The position numbers and the translations under genes were made by a program. The notes beneath the pieces are model-generated. The model was given only the letters and a program-made list of their open reading frames with translations. It was not told where the DNA came from and did no database searches. Positions 1 to 9,725 of a DNA stretch of 35,082 bases are shown piece after piece (position 1 is the first letter of the stretch; every line of letters begins with the position of its first letter). The stretch spans positions 1-35,082 of the IMG/VR virus record IMGVR_UViG_3300048034_000296; one strand, 5' to 3'. Source of the stretch: a virus.

Positions 1-3000
1 CCTTCTTTGTTTTCGAATTCCTTTATTTCACCAGCCTCTAAATTTGTTCTAATAAAGTTGGTGTACCAACCTTCTCTTTTAATTTGTGAAGCAGTAGGTA
101 ATATTTGATTAGCATTAACCTCAGCAATAGAGTACCACTTATTTCCGTATTGATATTCTATCTCTCTTGAAGCTGTACCTGAATAGTTTAAAGCCGTAAA
201 TCCTTTTACCGCTTGTGGCGCTTCATTTACAAGAAGATTAAAAGTGCTAAAGTATTGAGTGCCATAAAAATTGTTATACACCGGATTTGCATTGTGCTGC
301 CACAGTAATCCATTTTTAAATGTATAATAAATATTATTTAAAGATATACCCTCCTCAGGTAAAAAACTTTTTCTACTAGTCCACCCATTAACAGTTTCTT
401 TAAACGATAAAGTTGTTGCACTCACTTTCTCTGTTGCAGATGCTGGATTATCGCATTCCGCTGTTAAGTTATAGGCTTGATCTGTGCTTAGTTTTTCTTC
501 CCATTCATCAGTTAATTTATTTAAAGATAAATTGTATAAGCCTTTATCTTCATCATAACTACCTTTTATTACAGTAGATGATCTTAAGTTATCACTAAAG
601 AAATCCCCCATACCATAAGTTGATATCTCAGTTATACCGTCTCTAGATAATCTTATTACAGCGCCTCTATTCTTATCTGAAAAATATAATCTAAAACCAA
701 AATCAGCAAACGATTCAGGGTTGGTAGATATACCAAAGTTTCCAGCATAAGGTACGGTTTGTCCTAATACAGCTCTGTTGCCTGTTAAGTTTGTGTTTCC
801 GTCTGCGTTAAAAAGAGCATCCTTATTTGCCAGCACTCTAAAACACTTGTCCTCACATAGAGTAATTAAATCAGTATCGCGAGCGTGTAACTTTTGTATA
901 GATCCATGTATAGGGTTTAGATCCTTCGTTATTGGCTCTGCTTGTATAAATTGATTTAATCTGTTAATACCCGATGTAGAATTAAATATTTGGGAAAATA
1001 TAAATCCACTAGCTCTTCTTTCTGCAGCATAGGGCTCATCGAGCACAGTAGAGGCTTTAACACCTTTGTCAATAGTGACAGCGTTATAATCATCTCTAAT
1101 CCTATTTGACTCAACGCCTTGCCCGTAAGAATAGCAGTTAAACCATTCCACAGATTGATCAGCTGTATTAAAATTAGATATAGGTAAAGAGTCGCTAGCT
1201 TCGTAGTAAATATCTAAATCAACTTTTTCTTTTGGTTCTGTTTCAAATATAGCTGGATTAGTAGAGCTTAATAGCTTATTGCTGTTTGATATTATAGGTT
1301 GTACCACCTGCAAGGTAGGCAAGTTAGCTTCTAGCTTTGTCCATTGATTAGCAGAAGGCATCCAGTCCTCTGTAATGGGTTTATTTAATCTTATAAATAT
1401 TGCATATCGTTGGTTTTCAGACGCGCCTTGTGGAGAGCAACTCCACTGCTGTACTCTACCTCCTCTATGTGACCATTGTCCTAATGCAAAATTTATTTTA
1501 TATATTTGAGAATACCTTCCTGAATCTGGCCCATTACCTTGACACTGAAAACGAATCTCAGCCCCGGTAGATACAAGCCCATTTGGAGATACGCCAGAAC
1601 CTGTATCCTGTACAAAGTTTTGACTAAGGACATGCCCAAAGATTCTATCCACGAAGCTGTTCACACCTCTCCTCATACTTACAATTCCAAAATCAGTACT
1701 GCCTTTAGTAGGTGGTTGGTAATTAGGAAAATACTCTTGTATAAGTGGGTCTGGTGTTTGTGTAATATAGTATCCTATTCCTTTGTCCCATCCACTTAAT
1801 TTTAGTCTTGATCTATGGTCTCCGCTAAATGTACATTCATCAAAATCGCTACCACCATCCGCGTAAGCATAACCAATAGGTGTTTCAGGGTGGTTCCTCT
1901 CAGCCCACCCATAATCAGGATAAAACACATCTATTATACCATAAGATGTTTCCATAGCTGCAAAAGGAGCTATAATATTGGTATCAAAAGACAGGTCTCT
2001 ACTTATTTTCACAAAAAATCTACCTTCAAATTCTGGTTTATTTAGAATTTCGTCCTGTATTATTGTTATATTAAAAGAGGTACCAACGCCTATACTTTCC
2101 ATGAATGTAGCATCAGGCCCTAAAGGTGCGTCTAGTATCACATCGTAGTCAAAGTCATCATTGCTTGGATTTGATGGCGTAGCGCTCACAACTCCATACT
2201 GCAAAGATGTTCCACCTCCGAATGTAAACCTAACTCTGTTACCCGCTAGGTTTGGAGCAAATTGTGGGTTTTTTGTTGAGGAAGGCCCTTTAAATTTAAT
2301 AGACAAAAATCCAATATCAACAGAGGCTAATAGCTCTACTGCAGTTGTTGAAATCACTTCATCAAAAGTAGATATAAATTCTGGAGCTTCTGACTCAATA
2401 TCTAATATCTTATATCTATTTAATTCCTTTACAGAAACATTAGTGTCATGTTGCTTCTTCAAGATTAGATACGTTTCTATATCAACCTTATTTCTTTCCG
2501 AGGAAGGAAAAGAAAGCCAAACATTCCCGTCTTCAGCGTTGTAAAATTTGTCTAAAGCTAAATTGTAATATTCGTTTGAATTTTCTTTTATAAAAAATTT
2601 ATAATGTGTTGCAAAATCAGGCGGTGTACCAGAAGGTGTGACAGATAGCTTATTAGCTTTGTCAGAGTTTTCAATATCTACTTTTGTACTAGATGACTTA
2701 CTTGAAAATACGGGCGTCTCTCTACCATACTTATCAGCAAAAACTATACCCGCTTGGTAAGTTCTTATAGATTTTACAGATTGGTTAGGCACTCCTATTT
2801 TTGTAAGATCCGCTACGGATTCATGATTATTAGGTGTATTGGTAAGATCTAAAGAAATTGTTTCTACATTATAATTTTGCAAATAGTTTCCGTAAACAAT
2901 TCTATTGCCTATAACCTCTTGTGCTTTTGCCGCTCTAGGCACGTTATCCCACGGTCGTAGTAATTGATTAGATTGCACTATTGCTCCAATTAATTCTGTT

Positions 3001-4406
3001 TCTACGTCAAAAGTGCTTGGAAGTGTGGAAAAATCTGATCTTTTTAAAGTTTCTACTGTATATACAGCTGTGCTATTTGATTCTTTATAAAGAATATCTA
3101 CCTCCTGTACTTCTTCTGATCCCCAAGAAATATTGCCTACAGTTAATTGTCTTATGTTGTTGGTCATACCTATATTGTAACCATCAGAAGATACATATTC
3201 AAATTTACCTCCTTCAAAAGCCACTTCAGAGAAAGGCGAAAATGTAGAATATTCATTATCTATGTACTTCCATCTATATGCAAATCTAGGGAAAACATAT
3301 TCGAACATAGGAGCTTCCTCAACTATTAGGCCTTCCCATGTTAGTACAATTATATCTAAATCACTATCCAAAAACGTTTCTATGTTCTCAGAAATAGCTT
3401 GTATTTTACCTGTAACAACATTACCTACTACTGAATCTATTTTAATGGTTATCTCATAATGATAATTTACATAAAATTCCGTTGTATAATCTGTTTCTAA
3501 ACGCATGATAGAGCCTGCGCCCCATGTACCAGCAGGGGGAGCTGTGCTAATGTTAAAAGATACGGTACCATTCCAGTTAGGGATAGATGTATCGTCGTAA
3601 AAATCAGGATCTGATTCGGTGTTAGCTAACCATTCACCATAAGTGTCTAAAGAAACCCTTGTATCAGGCAGGTTGGTTGCATCGTTTACGTAAGTAAAGT
3701 TAACCATAGAGGCTAAAGTCATTGATGTTGTAACAGGAGCGATGCCTGTTCCTGGAACATTTGGCCCAAATTTACTAGGGCTAGTCACTATAGAAGGGGA
3801 AGCTAAAGGGGATTTTTTTATAACAGTTATATCAGCTTCTGTAAAATCAGGAGTTCCAGTTAGATTAACCTCATACTGTGGTTGGTTGTCTGGAGTGTTT
3901 GGAATGTATGTAGGTATTTTTGTATGAGTATCAAAATCAGTAGAACCAGTTTTAAATTTTTCAATATTTATTTTTTTAGGTTCTGTTTGGTTATCTGTCC
4001 AAAACAACATACCCCCTAAAATATTTATACCTGTTATTAAGTAGGATCTACTAAATTTAAGTATTCCTTGCTTGTCTACTAATATTGGCGAAACTGTATT
4101 TGAAGTTTGATCGTACTCAGCTATAATACTAATAGCTCCTTTTGCATTACCTGAAGATGTTATAAACCAATATATTTTTTCATTTAAGTCATCTCTGAAT
4201 GTACCTATGCACTCGGGGTTTGTTAAACCATCTATGTAGTTATCTGTCCAAACAGCCGACAATCCAGCTTTACTTCTAAGCTCTATTGTACCTTTTACGT
4301 TTTGCAAAGAACCCATGTTTCCATTCTGAGAATCCGCTAAATCTAAATTTAAAGCATCTCGATATTCACCATTTGGAACAAGTCTTTCGTCAAGATCCTT
4401 GTTCAT
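1..4406 (-). CDS. very large phage structural protein, C-terminus beyond the window
   Basis: A minus-strand reading frame is open from the ATG at 4406 to the left edge, giving at least 1468 residues; I spot-checked several stretches of the frame and found no stop. The N-terminus reads DERLVPNGEYRDALN, followed by MGSLQNVKG. I know this opening from large virion proteins of uncultured marine phages, usually annotated only as structural or tail-stabilisation protein. The protein is rich in beta-type segments and aromatic residues, has no signal peptide or obvious catalytic motif, and late in the visible part shows KLHARDTDLITLCEDKCF and a GMGDFFSDNL segment typical of the family. It follows two tail/connector-type genes by 36 nt and is the last visible gene of the late operon. 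A tail spike, tail tip or baseplate role is inferred from size and position. The C-terminus, and any enzymatic domain there, cannot be seen. Confidence 0.8.
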   Translation of the reverse strand, partial: MNKDLDERLVPNGEYRDALNLDLADSQNGNMGSLQNVKGTIELRSKAGLSAVWTDNYIDGLTNPECIGTFRDDLNEKIYWFITSSGNAKGAISIIAEYDQTSNTVSPILVDKQGILKFSRSYLITGINILGGMLFWTDNQTEPKKINIEKFKTGSTDFDTHTKIPTYIPNTPDNQPQYEVNLTGTPDFTEADITVIKKSPLASPSIVTSPSKFGPNVPGTGIAPVTTSMTLASMVNFTYVNDATNLPDTRVSLDTYGEWLANTESDPDFYDDTSIPNWNGTVSFNISTAPPAGTWGAGSIMRLETDYTTEFYVNYHYEITIKIDSVVGNVVTGKIQAISENIETFLDSDLDIIVLTWEGLIVEEAPMFEYVFPRFAYRWKYIDNEYSTFSPFSEVAFEGGKFEYVSSDGYNIGMTNNIRQLTVGNISWGSEEVQEVDILYKESNSTAVYTVETLKRSDFSTLPSTFDVETELIGAIVQSNQLLRPWDNVPRAAKAQEVIGNRIVYGNYLQNYNVETISLDLTNTPNNHESVADLTKIGVPNQSVKSIRTYQAGIVFADKYGRETPVFSSKSSSTKVDIENSDKANKLSVTPSGTPPDFATHYKFFIKENSNEYYNLALDKFYNAEDGNVWLSFPSSERNKVDIETYLILKKQHDTNVSVKELNRYKILDIESEAPEFISTFDEVISTTAVELLASVDIGFLSIKFKGPSSTKNPQFAPNLAGNRVRFTFGGGTSLQYGVVSATPSNPSNDDFDYDVILDAPLGPDATFMESIGVGTSFNITIIQDEILNKPEFEGRFFVKISRDLSFDTNIIAPFAAMETSYGIIDVFYPDYGWAERNHPETPIGYAYADGGSDFDECTFSGDHRSRLKLSGWDKGIGYYITQTPDPLIQEYFPNYQPPTKGSTDFGIVSMRRGVNSFVDRIFGHVLSQNFVQDTGSGVSPNGLVSTGAEIRFQCQGNGPDSGRYSQIYKINFALGQWSHRGGRVQQWSCSPQGASENQRYAIFIRLNKPITEDWMPSANQWTKLEANLPTLQVVQPIISNSNKLLSSTNPAIFETEPKEKVDLDIYYEASDSLPISNFNTADQSVEWFNCYSYGQGVESNRIRDDYNAVTIDKGVKASTVLDEPYAAERRASGFIFSQIFNSTSGINRLNQFIQAEPITKDLNPIHGSIQKLHARDTDLITLCEDKCFRVLANKDALFNADGNTNLTGNRAVLGQTVPYAGNFGISTNPESFADFGFRLYFSDKNRGAVIRLSRDGITEISTYGMGDFFSDNLRSSTVIKGSYDEDKGLYNLSLNKLTDEWEEKLSTDQAYNLTAECDNPASATEKVSATTLSFKETVNGWTSRKSFLPEEGISLNNIYYTFKNGLLWQHNANPVYNNFYGTQYFSTFNLLVNEAPQAVKGFTALNYSGTASREIEYQYGNKWYSIAEVNANQILPTASQIKREGWYTNFIRTNLEAGEIKEFENKE

Positions 4407-4442
4407 TTTTCCTTTTTGGAAAACGTGTACAAACTGCATATA

Positions 4443-5357
4443 TTAGTGTTTTATGATTTTGGACTTATTACGCATTACTTGTGTAATTTCCTCTATTTTA
4501 ATATTTGATAACCTTAGCTTTGAATTTCTTCTAGCAGCCGCTAGTTCTCTTTTAAACCTACTTACCAGATACTCAGGAGTGTTTGCTCTTGTAGCTAAAA
4601 CTGCGTGAGCTATGTATTTGTATATAGCTTCCTCGGCAAACTTATGTACAGTCATTTCATCATCAGAGCAACCGATCCCATCGGATATGTACTTTAATGT
4701 TACAATTCTGTTTGCAAAGTCAGATCCAAAATATATTATTCCAGATATTTGATCTATATAGAATACGCCATTAGCTTGAGCATTCTCAGGGTTTAAACCG
4801 TATCTTCTACCAAAGCTATTAGCGGCTAAGACGGTAGGGTTATTTACATTGTTTAGGTTTTGGCCCTGCGCAGTACTACTGGATTGAAATTTTTTTCTAG
4901 TTTCAGATTCTTCAGCTGTGATTATTTGTTGTGATTGTTCGTCAAATAAATATTCATAATCGCTATCTTGCGCTATAGGTAATGGGTTAGATGTTTTATA
5001 AGCTGGGTATATTATTCTTTCAATACCTTGGCTGTCAACCCACGTAAGCTTTACGTAGTTAACATAATCTTTTGGTAATATAAAATTTAAGTTTGGTCCA
5101 ATTTCTATCTCTTGCGATTTCATGGAAGGCAAGATATCAAAACTAAATTCTTGTATACCTCTTTGTGCATGAAAAGCAACATCTGTTCTTTTAAGCTTAC
5201 TAATAATTTTACCCTCACCTACGTATGATATAATGAAATTATTTATTATATCCTTTATGCTTACGAATTGGTAATTGCCATAATTCTCATCCCAACTATT
5301 CCAAACTCCATCTGGGCCTAAGTAGTATTGTTCGTCTGTTTGATTTATTAAACTCAT
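4443..5357 (-). CDS. phage tail/connector structural protein
   Basis: This 304-residue protein starts with the QYYLGPDGVWNSWDENYGNY segment and continues with a charged helical part (KIISKLKRTDVAFHAQRGIQ) and a beta part containing LPKDYVNYVKLTWVDSQGIE. I recognise this pattern as a conserved virion protein that sits between the capsid and tail genes in marine phages; its exact role (head-tail connector, ring or tail-tube protein) is not established by the sequence. The C-terminal third is basic and helical (RFKRELAAARRNSKLRL), which could contact DNA or a partner. It starts 3 nt after the preceding gene's stop and is followed 36 nt on by the giant structural gene, so the three probably assemble one structure. 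No signal peptide or membrane segment is present. Confidence 0.7.
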   Translation of the reverse strand: MSLINQTDEQYYLGPDGVWNSWDENYGNYQFVSIKDIINNFIISYVGEGKIISKLKRTDVAFHAQRGIQEFSFDILPSMKSQEIEIGPNLNFILPKDYVNYVKLTWVDSQGIERIIYPAYKTSNPLPIAQDSDYEYLFDEQSQQIITAEESETRKKFQSSSTAQGQNLNNVNNPTVLAANSFGRRYGLNPENAQANGVFYIDQISGIIYFGSDFANRIVTLKYISDGIGCSDDEMTVHKFAEEAIYKYIAHAVLATRANTPEYLVSRFKRELAAARRNSKLRLSNIKIEEITQVMRNKSKIIKH

Positions 5358-5360
5358 GCG

Positions 5361-6098
5361 TTATGATTTTTGTTGTTGAATTGTTTCTTGCTCTTCTTTA
5401 TCAAATACTTGATACAAGCTTAGATCTTTTATAAGTATACCGCAAAGTTCTAATATTTTAATAACTAATTCAGATTCTTCAGATGGGTGCAATTCAAAAT
5501 TAACAGTACTAGTGGCGTCATATAAAGCCTCGTTAAATACTATTTGATATCCCCATTGCACTGTTGCTGGTTTTCTTATGTATTGGTAGTCTACTAATGC
5601 GGGCAGAACAACTTCTGATGCTCCGTAAACTTTTATACCACTTGCATTAGAAATAAATACAGGACGAGTGTTTGTTGGTTTTGTAAGAGGTGAAGAATTT
5701 ATATATAAAAACTCGTTAGAGTTAATTCTTTCCGCTTCTATTTGTTCTGTTGAAGATACTCCAAAAGGGTTTGTAGTAGTGTTCTTGTAAACAACAGATC
5801 CTAGCCTATATAGATTGGCTGGTTGAATGAAGTGAGTGTTTGCAGAGTTCCTCGTAGGAGGCGCGACTGTTTCAAAAATGTTTATTTTTTCATTTAGAAG
5901 AGTTAGCATGTCTGAGTATTCAGTATCATTACCTGGTATTCTTCCAAATTGATTAATGTCGTAAAAATATTGCTCAAACAAATCGCTCTGTGCTTGATTT
6001 GCGAACAAGTCAAATTCTTGAGGCGTGACATACCCTCGTTGTTCTTTATTAAGTATTCCTAATACTCTTTGATAAACAGTATCTACGCTTACAGCCAT
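5361..6098 (-). CDS. phage structural protein, probable head-tail connector
   Basis: The product has 245 residues. Its N-terminal third is helical (DTVYQRVLGILNKEQRGYVTPQEFDLFANQAQSDLFEQYFYDI), the middle is beta-rich (NLYRLGSVVYKNT, VVLPALVDYQYIRKPA) and the end is a helix (SELVIKILELCGILIKDLSLYQV) with a Gln-rich tail. The combination of an early helix with a beta core suits adaptor or connector proteins that dock under the portal, and proteins of this make-up occur next to the neighbouring tail gene in marine phages. This assignment is from position and general resemblance; no specific domain can be named. A hairpin (6120-6144) lies just before its start, so it may begin a new transcript or be protected by RNA processing. 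Confidence 0.6.
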   Translation of the reverse strand: MAVSVDTVYQRVLGILNKEQRGYVTPQEFDLFANQAQSDLFEQYFYDINQFGRIPGNDTEYSDMLTLLNEKINIFETVAPPTRNSANTHFIQPANLYRLGSVVYKNTTTNPFGVSSTEQIEAERINSNEFLYINSSPLTKPTNTRPVFISNASGIKVYGASEVVLPALVDYQYIRKPATVQWGYQIVFNEALYDATSTVNFELHPSEESELVIKILELCGILIKDLSLYQVFDKEEQETIQQQKS

Positions 6099-6119
6099 AA
6101 TTTATGTTATTTATAATAA

Positions 6120-6144
6120 TTAGGCCACCCTTAAGATGGCCTAA
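6120..6144 (-). terminator. hairpin between two structural genes
   Basis: TTAGGCCA (6120-6127) and TGGCCTAA (6137-6144) form a perfect 8-bp stem with a 9-nt loop, in the 59-nt gap after the stop of the 270-aa gene. On the minus strand it is followed by an A/T-rich run rather than a clean U-tract, so it may be a weak terminator or an mRNA-stabilising or processing hairpin. Confidence 0.5.
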
Positions 6145-6157
6145 CCACTATAGGTGA

Positions 6158-6970
6158 CTATTTAAGTCTTTTTAAAATTGTTTTATAAACTTCCATTCCG
6201 TCATCTGTCTTAAAGTAAGCAGCTAACGCTGAATATGGATGTTCATCAAAAGGAACCGTCATAAGTTTTCTGTTTCCTTCGCCGTATGTAAATGTTCTTT
6301 GGTCACCGGATAACTTTAATATCCCTGCTTCCACAGCTTTTGCTCCTGTATTTCTTAGTTCCACGGTTTCATCTTGTGATAACTCAAGAAACAAGACAGG
6401 ATTATTTTTAGCGAAGATCATTAAATCTCTTTTTAATTCGCTGGATGAAAGATTTGTAACACTTTCTCCCATTTCAGATCTTAATATTGCCTCTGCTTGA
6501 TCAATCTCTATTGTTTTTGCAAAGGTTAAAGCCTCTAATTCAAGTTCAATCCATTGTAAATGGTTAACAGAATCTTCCACTTTATCTAATTCCTTATATA
6601 CCTTATCCTTGTTTGGATGATATATTGATAATAATTTTTGTAATGCAACATTTTCTTTTGGGACAGTTAATGTTCCGTTTCTAAAAACTATTCTACCTAA
6701 TGTAGCCTCCCCTTTCTGCTCATCCAATAATGGACTACGCATGTTTGTAGCATATCTTATCTCTCTTGAGTATTTTAACTCTGGATCAAACCATAATAAA
6801 GGTTTCGCTCTACTATGCTTACTTTGCATAACATATATTAGAGGTGATTTACCTGTAGATATATAATAATTTCTATCTTTGTATTCAAATGTTGGTACTT
6901 TTTTTGCCTGTACAACGGCTTTCTGCTGAGGTGCAACCTCAATATTTTCTGCTGTAGCTTTTTTAGCCAT
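6158..6970 (-). CDS. structural-module protein of unknown role
   Basis: This 270-residue protein has an Ala/Lys/Gln-rich start (residues 1-25), then a beta-type part (VPTFEYKDRNYYISTG) and a long helical middle (DKVYKELDKVEDSVNHLQWI; ELEALTFAKTIEIDQAEAIL). It lies between the major capsid gene and the connector-type genes, each gap containing a hairpin, so it is likely made in its own stoichiometry relative to the capsid protein. In other phages this slot holds connector, decoration or head-completion proteins; nothing in the sequence decides between them. The segment KSPLIYVMQSKHSRAKPLLW and the C-terminal LKRLK give it a basic character. I do not recognise a named domain. Coding status is secure from length and operon position. 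Confidence 0.6.
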   Translation of the reverse strand: MAKKATAENIEVAPQQKAVVQAKKVPTFEYKDRNYYISTGKSPLIYVMQSKHSRAKPLLWFDPELKYSREIRYATNMRSPLLDEQKGEATLGRIVFRNGTLTVPKENVALQKLLSIYHPNKDKVYKELDKVEDSVNHLQWIELELEALTFAKTIEIDQAEAILRSEMGESVTNLSSSELKRDLMIFAKNNPVLFLELSQDETVELRNTGAKAVEAGILKLSGDQRTFTYGEGNRKLMTVPFDEHPYSALAAYFKTDDGMEVYKTILKRLK

Positions 6971-7006
6971 GATATAATATGATTAAATAGTTTATAAAAG
7001 TAATAA

Positions 7007-7033
7007 TTACCCCCGTCAATATAACGAGGGTAA
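7007..7033 (-). terminator. hairpin downstream of the major capsid gene
   Basis: TTACCC (7007-7012) pairs with GGGTAA (7028-7033), and inside it CGT pairs with ACG across a 7-nt loop, with one C/A mismatch. On the minus strand it lies just after the capsid stop codon and is followed by a moderately T-rich stretch (TTATTACTTTTAT). A partial rho-independent terminator would raise capsid mRNA relative to downstream genes, a common arrangement in phages. Confidence 0.55.
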
Positions 7034-7049
7034 CAATTACATTGGTGTA

Positions 7050-8486
7050 TTATGATTTTTTCAATAATACGAAGTTGTTAGCGGCTTGTACACATAAACA
7101 TCTTTCTGATAAGAAGTGAACGTTCATTGCATCTTCGTCGCTAGTATAGTTTCCACCTACAGATCCAGTGATCCAAGACTTCATTTTTCTATCATCTGCT
7201 TCAGAAGCTCTGTAACGGATGTGTAAGAAAGGTCTTGAAATATTCTGTCCTAAAGCTTGGTCGTATACAGTAGAAGTTCCAGCTGGTACAATAACACCTT
7301 CAATATCTCCAACTAATCCACGAGTAGTAGCGTCGTTTAAGTATTTCCAGTCAGTCTTGTAAAAGTCGTAAGATCCTCTACGGAATCCGCTAAATCCTAA
7401 GTTTAAAGCCATGTCTTCAGAGTTATCAAACACACCGTAAGATGTACCGTTTGCTCCGTAAGCATTTTGTGCTGCTAACATGTTATCAATACTTAGTGCA
7501 GTAGCTCTATCTAAGAACATCATATTCTCTTCAATAGCTCCTTGCTTATCAAGCTCTTGTAATATAGTATCGAACTCAACTAATCCCGCGCCATTCGCTG
7601 CATCAAAATCAGCTCCTGCGTAAACTAGTCCTCTTGATTCTAGCGCTGCAAATAGCCCGTCAGAACCTGTAAGTTGACTACCACCGCCAAGACCTGCTGC
7701 TGGAGCAATAAAGCTTGGTGATCCGTTAGCTGCAAATACTTTTTCAGCTTCAATCATAGACATTTCTAGTTGATCTTCAAAACGAATTCTAGCTTCGTGC
7801 TCAGATTTTAAGTACCATAAATATCCAGATGTTCCTACTTCAGTAGTTACTTCTACCCATCCAATTTGAGCGGTATCAGAACCGTTCACATTGTACTTAT
7901 CTCTAAGTATGATTGGCTTGTTATTGAACTGCTCGAAAGCTGCATCAATAGAAGTTCCTGCATTAGAAGTTCCTTTTGCGTACTCAGAACCATATACAAA
8001 TATTTTTGCATTTGATGAGTGAGCTGTAATAGTTGGTGCTGCGTATCCTACAACTGTTAAAGTAGCTACTCCGTTTCCAGCAGTTGCTACAGCTTTAACA
8101 TATGCTTTTTCAACTACAGTACCTGCTGCATTAGAAACTACGATAGTAGCACCAGGGCCAATAACGTTTTGTGAAGCTCCACTAACCGCTGGTATTACAA
8201 CTGTTGTTGCAGTTGTTACACACGGGTCGTATGCTACGTGTAATCTACCTTGTTCAGACCAAACTACTTGGTCAGAAGCCATAGGCATTTCCGCTCCTAC
8301 CATTCTTAAGAAACCAGAGATAGTACGGTTACCGTATCTTTCTACTTCTTTCTCATATACTTCTGGTAAGAATTGTTGTGTAAAATCCATGTCTGATAAA
8401 GACAAGTAGTTGTCGTTAAACAACGTTTGTGTTGGTCGAGGAGTTAAGTGAGCTAATGCTCCAGCACTCCCTGTAAATGATCCCAT
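7050..8486 (-). CDS. major capsid protein
   Basis: At 478 residues this has the size and position of an HK97-fold major capsid protein. The N-terminal segment (MDFTQQFLPEVYEKEVERYG, then RTISGFLRMVGAEMPM) resembles the N-arm and early helices of capsid proteins from marine phages. A beta-rich, Ala/Val/Thr-rich stretch at about residues 90-165 (TATTVVIPAVSGASQ, VEKAYVKAVATAGNGVATL) looks like an inserted domain exposed on the capsid. Later segments such as LRDKYNVNGSDTAQIGW and FLHIRYRASEADDRKMKSW fit the P- and A-domain part. It follows the portal and a Glu-rich, scaffold-like gene, the usual order, and is followed by a hairpin suggesting elevated expression. The fold is inferred; no structural comparison was run. 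It is also the likeliest client of the phage chaperonin. Confidence 0.85.
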   Translation of the reverse strand: MGSFTGSAGALAHLTPRPTQTLFNDNYLSLSDMDFTQQFLPEVYEKEVERYGNRTISGFLRMVGAEMPMASDQVVWSEQGRLHVAYDPCVTTATTVVIPAVSGASQNVIGPGATIVVSNAAGTVVEKAYVKAVATAGNGVATLTVVGYAAPTITAHSSNAKIFVYGSEYAKGTSNAGTSIDAAFEQFNNKPIILRDKYNVNGSDTAQIGWVEVTTEVGTSGYLWYLKSEHEARIRFEDQLEMSMIEAEKVFAANGSPSFIAPAAGLGGGSQLTGSDGLFAALESRGLVYAGADFDAANGAGLVEFDTILQELDKQGAIEENMMFLDRATALSIDNMLAAQNAYGANGTSYGVFDNSEDMALNLGFSGFRRGSYDFYKTDWKYLNDATTRGLVGDIEGVIVPAGTSTVYDQALGQNISRPFLHIRYRASEADDRKMKSWITGSVGGNYTSDEDAMNVHFLSERCLCVQAANNFVLLKKS

Positions 8487-8508
8487 AATTTTTAATTTTA
8501 AGTTTTAA

Positions 8509-9693
8509 TTATCTTTTTTTTATTCCAAACTTAGAGGAACTTGACTTAAGAGATCGCACTGTTACTCCACCAGGCATATTGACTTTCTCATGAGTCCCTC
8601 TCGGATCCATATCAATATTCTTGGCTTTAGCAACACTGTTTTTCATTGCATCTGCTTTACCTTGTTCGTAAAAGTGATTTGCAATTTGATCGGGATTCAT
8701 AGCTGTAAATAAAGACTTGTGATATCCCGCAGCATCTGACATTTCATTTTTATCATTCAAGAACTTCTTGACAAAATTATTAATATCACTTTGGGTGTCT
8801 TTAATTTGATCAGCATTTTTTACATTATAACGAAACTTTTTATCACCTAAATTGAAATCAAAACCTTTGAAATCGTTGGAGAAAAGTTTTTCCGTTGTTG
8901 TATTAAATGCCGACGCTTGAGTTTCCGCTATTTTAGTCGCCTCTTGGTTTTCTTGTTTATAACGATTAAAAAATTCAATCGCTTTTTTCTGCTCAGGCGC
9001 TAGATTGCTACCACCTTTTATTTCTGCATAATATTCAGACTTTAAACCGTCTAAATATTTTTTAGCCTTTGAAAGTTCTTCTTTCCTGGCAATTTTTTTC
9101 TTTCTTATATCTCTCTCTTCATCTACATCTTCATCATAAGAAAAATTATCTTCCATTAGGAAGTTAACTTCGTCTCTATCTAAATGAGGTTTAGAGGTTT
9201 CATAATATTCACGTAGTAATTGCTGTTCATCTAATGAATCATAGTCTTGATTCAATCTAACATAATCCTGTAGAGTTCCCCCTGTTTCATTTACAAAGTC
9301 TACTACTTTTTGAATATTTTCAGGTAATTCAATACCCACCGCTTCTTCAACAACAGCTTGGTCTATTTGTTCCTCAAGCTCCTGAACTTGCTCTTTAACC
9401 TCTTCTTGGGTTATTTCCTGGATTACTGGTTCTTCAGCCTGAACGGCTTTGACCTCATCTTGTTTGGTGTCCCGTACTTCTTCAACCACGTCTTCGCTAC
9501 TTGGCGGGTCTGCGGGTTTTTCGACAGGAACATCGCCTGCATCTGTTTTTTGTTCTGGAATGGCATCTTCTTTTGGTTTATTTAATTCTGATAAATCAAC
9601 CTTAATAACCCCATCTTCCATAGACACGGGTTTTGATTCTTGCACCGTAGTCTCCTCGACCGCGGGTGCTTCTTGTTTTTGTTCTTCTGACAT
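8509..9693 (-). CDS. Glu-rich protein, putative capsid scaffold
   Basis: The 394-residue product is strongly acidic in its first 130 residues (many Glu/Val/Pro/Gln, e.g. VVEEVRDTKQDEVKAVQAEE), then becomes charged and helical, with KKKIARKEELSKAKKYLDGL and a basic end (SLKSSSSKFGIKKR). An acidic disordered N-terminus, helical middle and basic C-terminus are typical of phage scaffolding proteins, whose C-terminus binds the capsid shell. It lies exactly between portal and major capsid genes, where scaffolds normally sit. There is no catalytic Ser-His signature that would mark a fused prohead protease. The role is inferred from composition and position. Confidence 0.6.
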   Translation of the reverse strand: MSEEQKQEAPAVEETTVQESKPVSMEDGVIKVDLSELNKPKEDAIPEQKTDAGDVPVEKPADPPSSEDVVEEVRDTKQDEVKAVQAEEPVIQEITQEEVKEQVQELEEQIDQAVVEEAVGIELPENIQKVVDFVNETGGTLQDYVRLNQDYDSLDEQQLLREYYETSKPHLDRDEVNFLMEDNFSYDEDVDEERDIRKKKIARKEELSKAKKYLDGLKSEYYAEIKGGSNLAPEQKKAIEFFNRYKQENQEATKIAETQASAFNTTTEKLFSNDFKGFDFNLGDKKFRYNVKNADQIKDTQSDINNFVKKFLNDKNEMSDAAGYHKSLFTAMNPDQIANHFYEQGKADAMKNSVAKAKNIDMDPRGTHEKVNMPGGVTVRSLKSSSSKFGIKKR

Positions 9694-9725
9694 GATAAAA
9701 TATTATATAATTATTACTATTATTA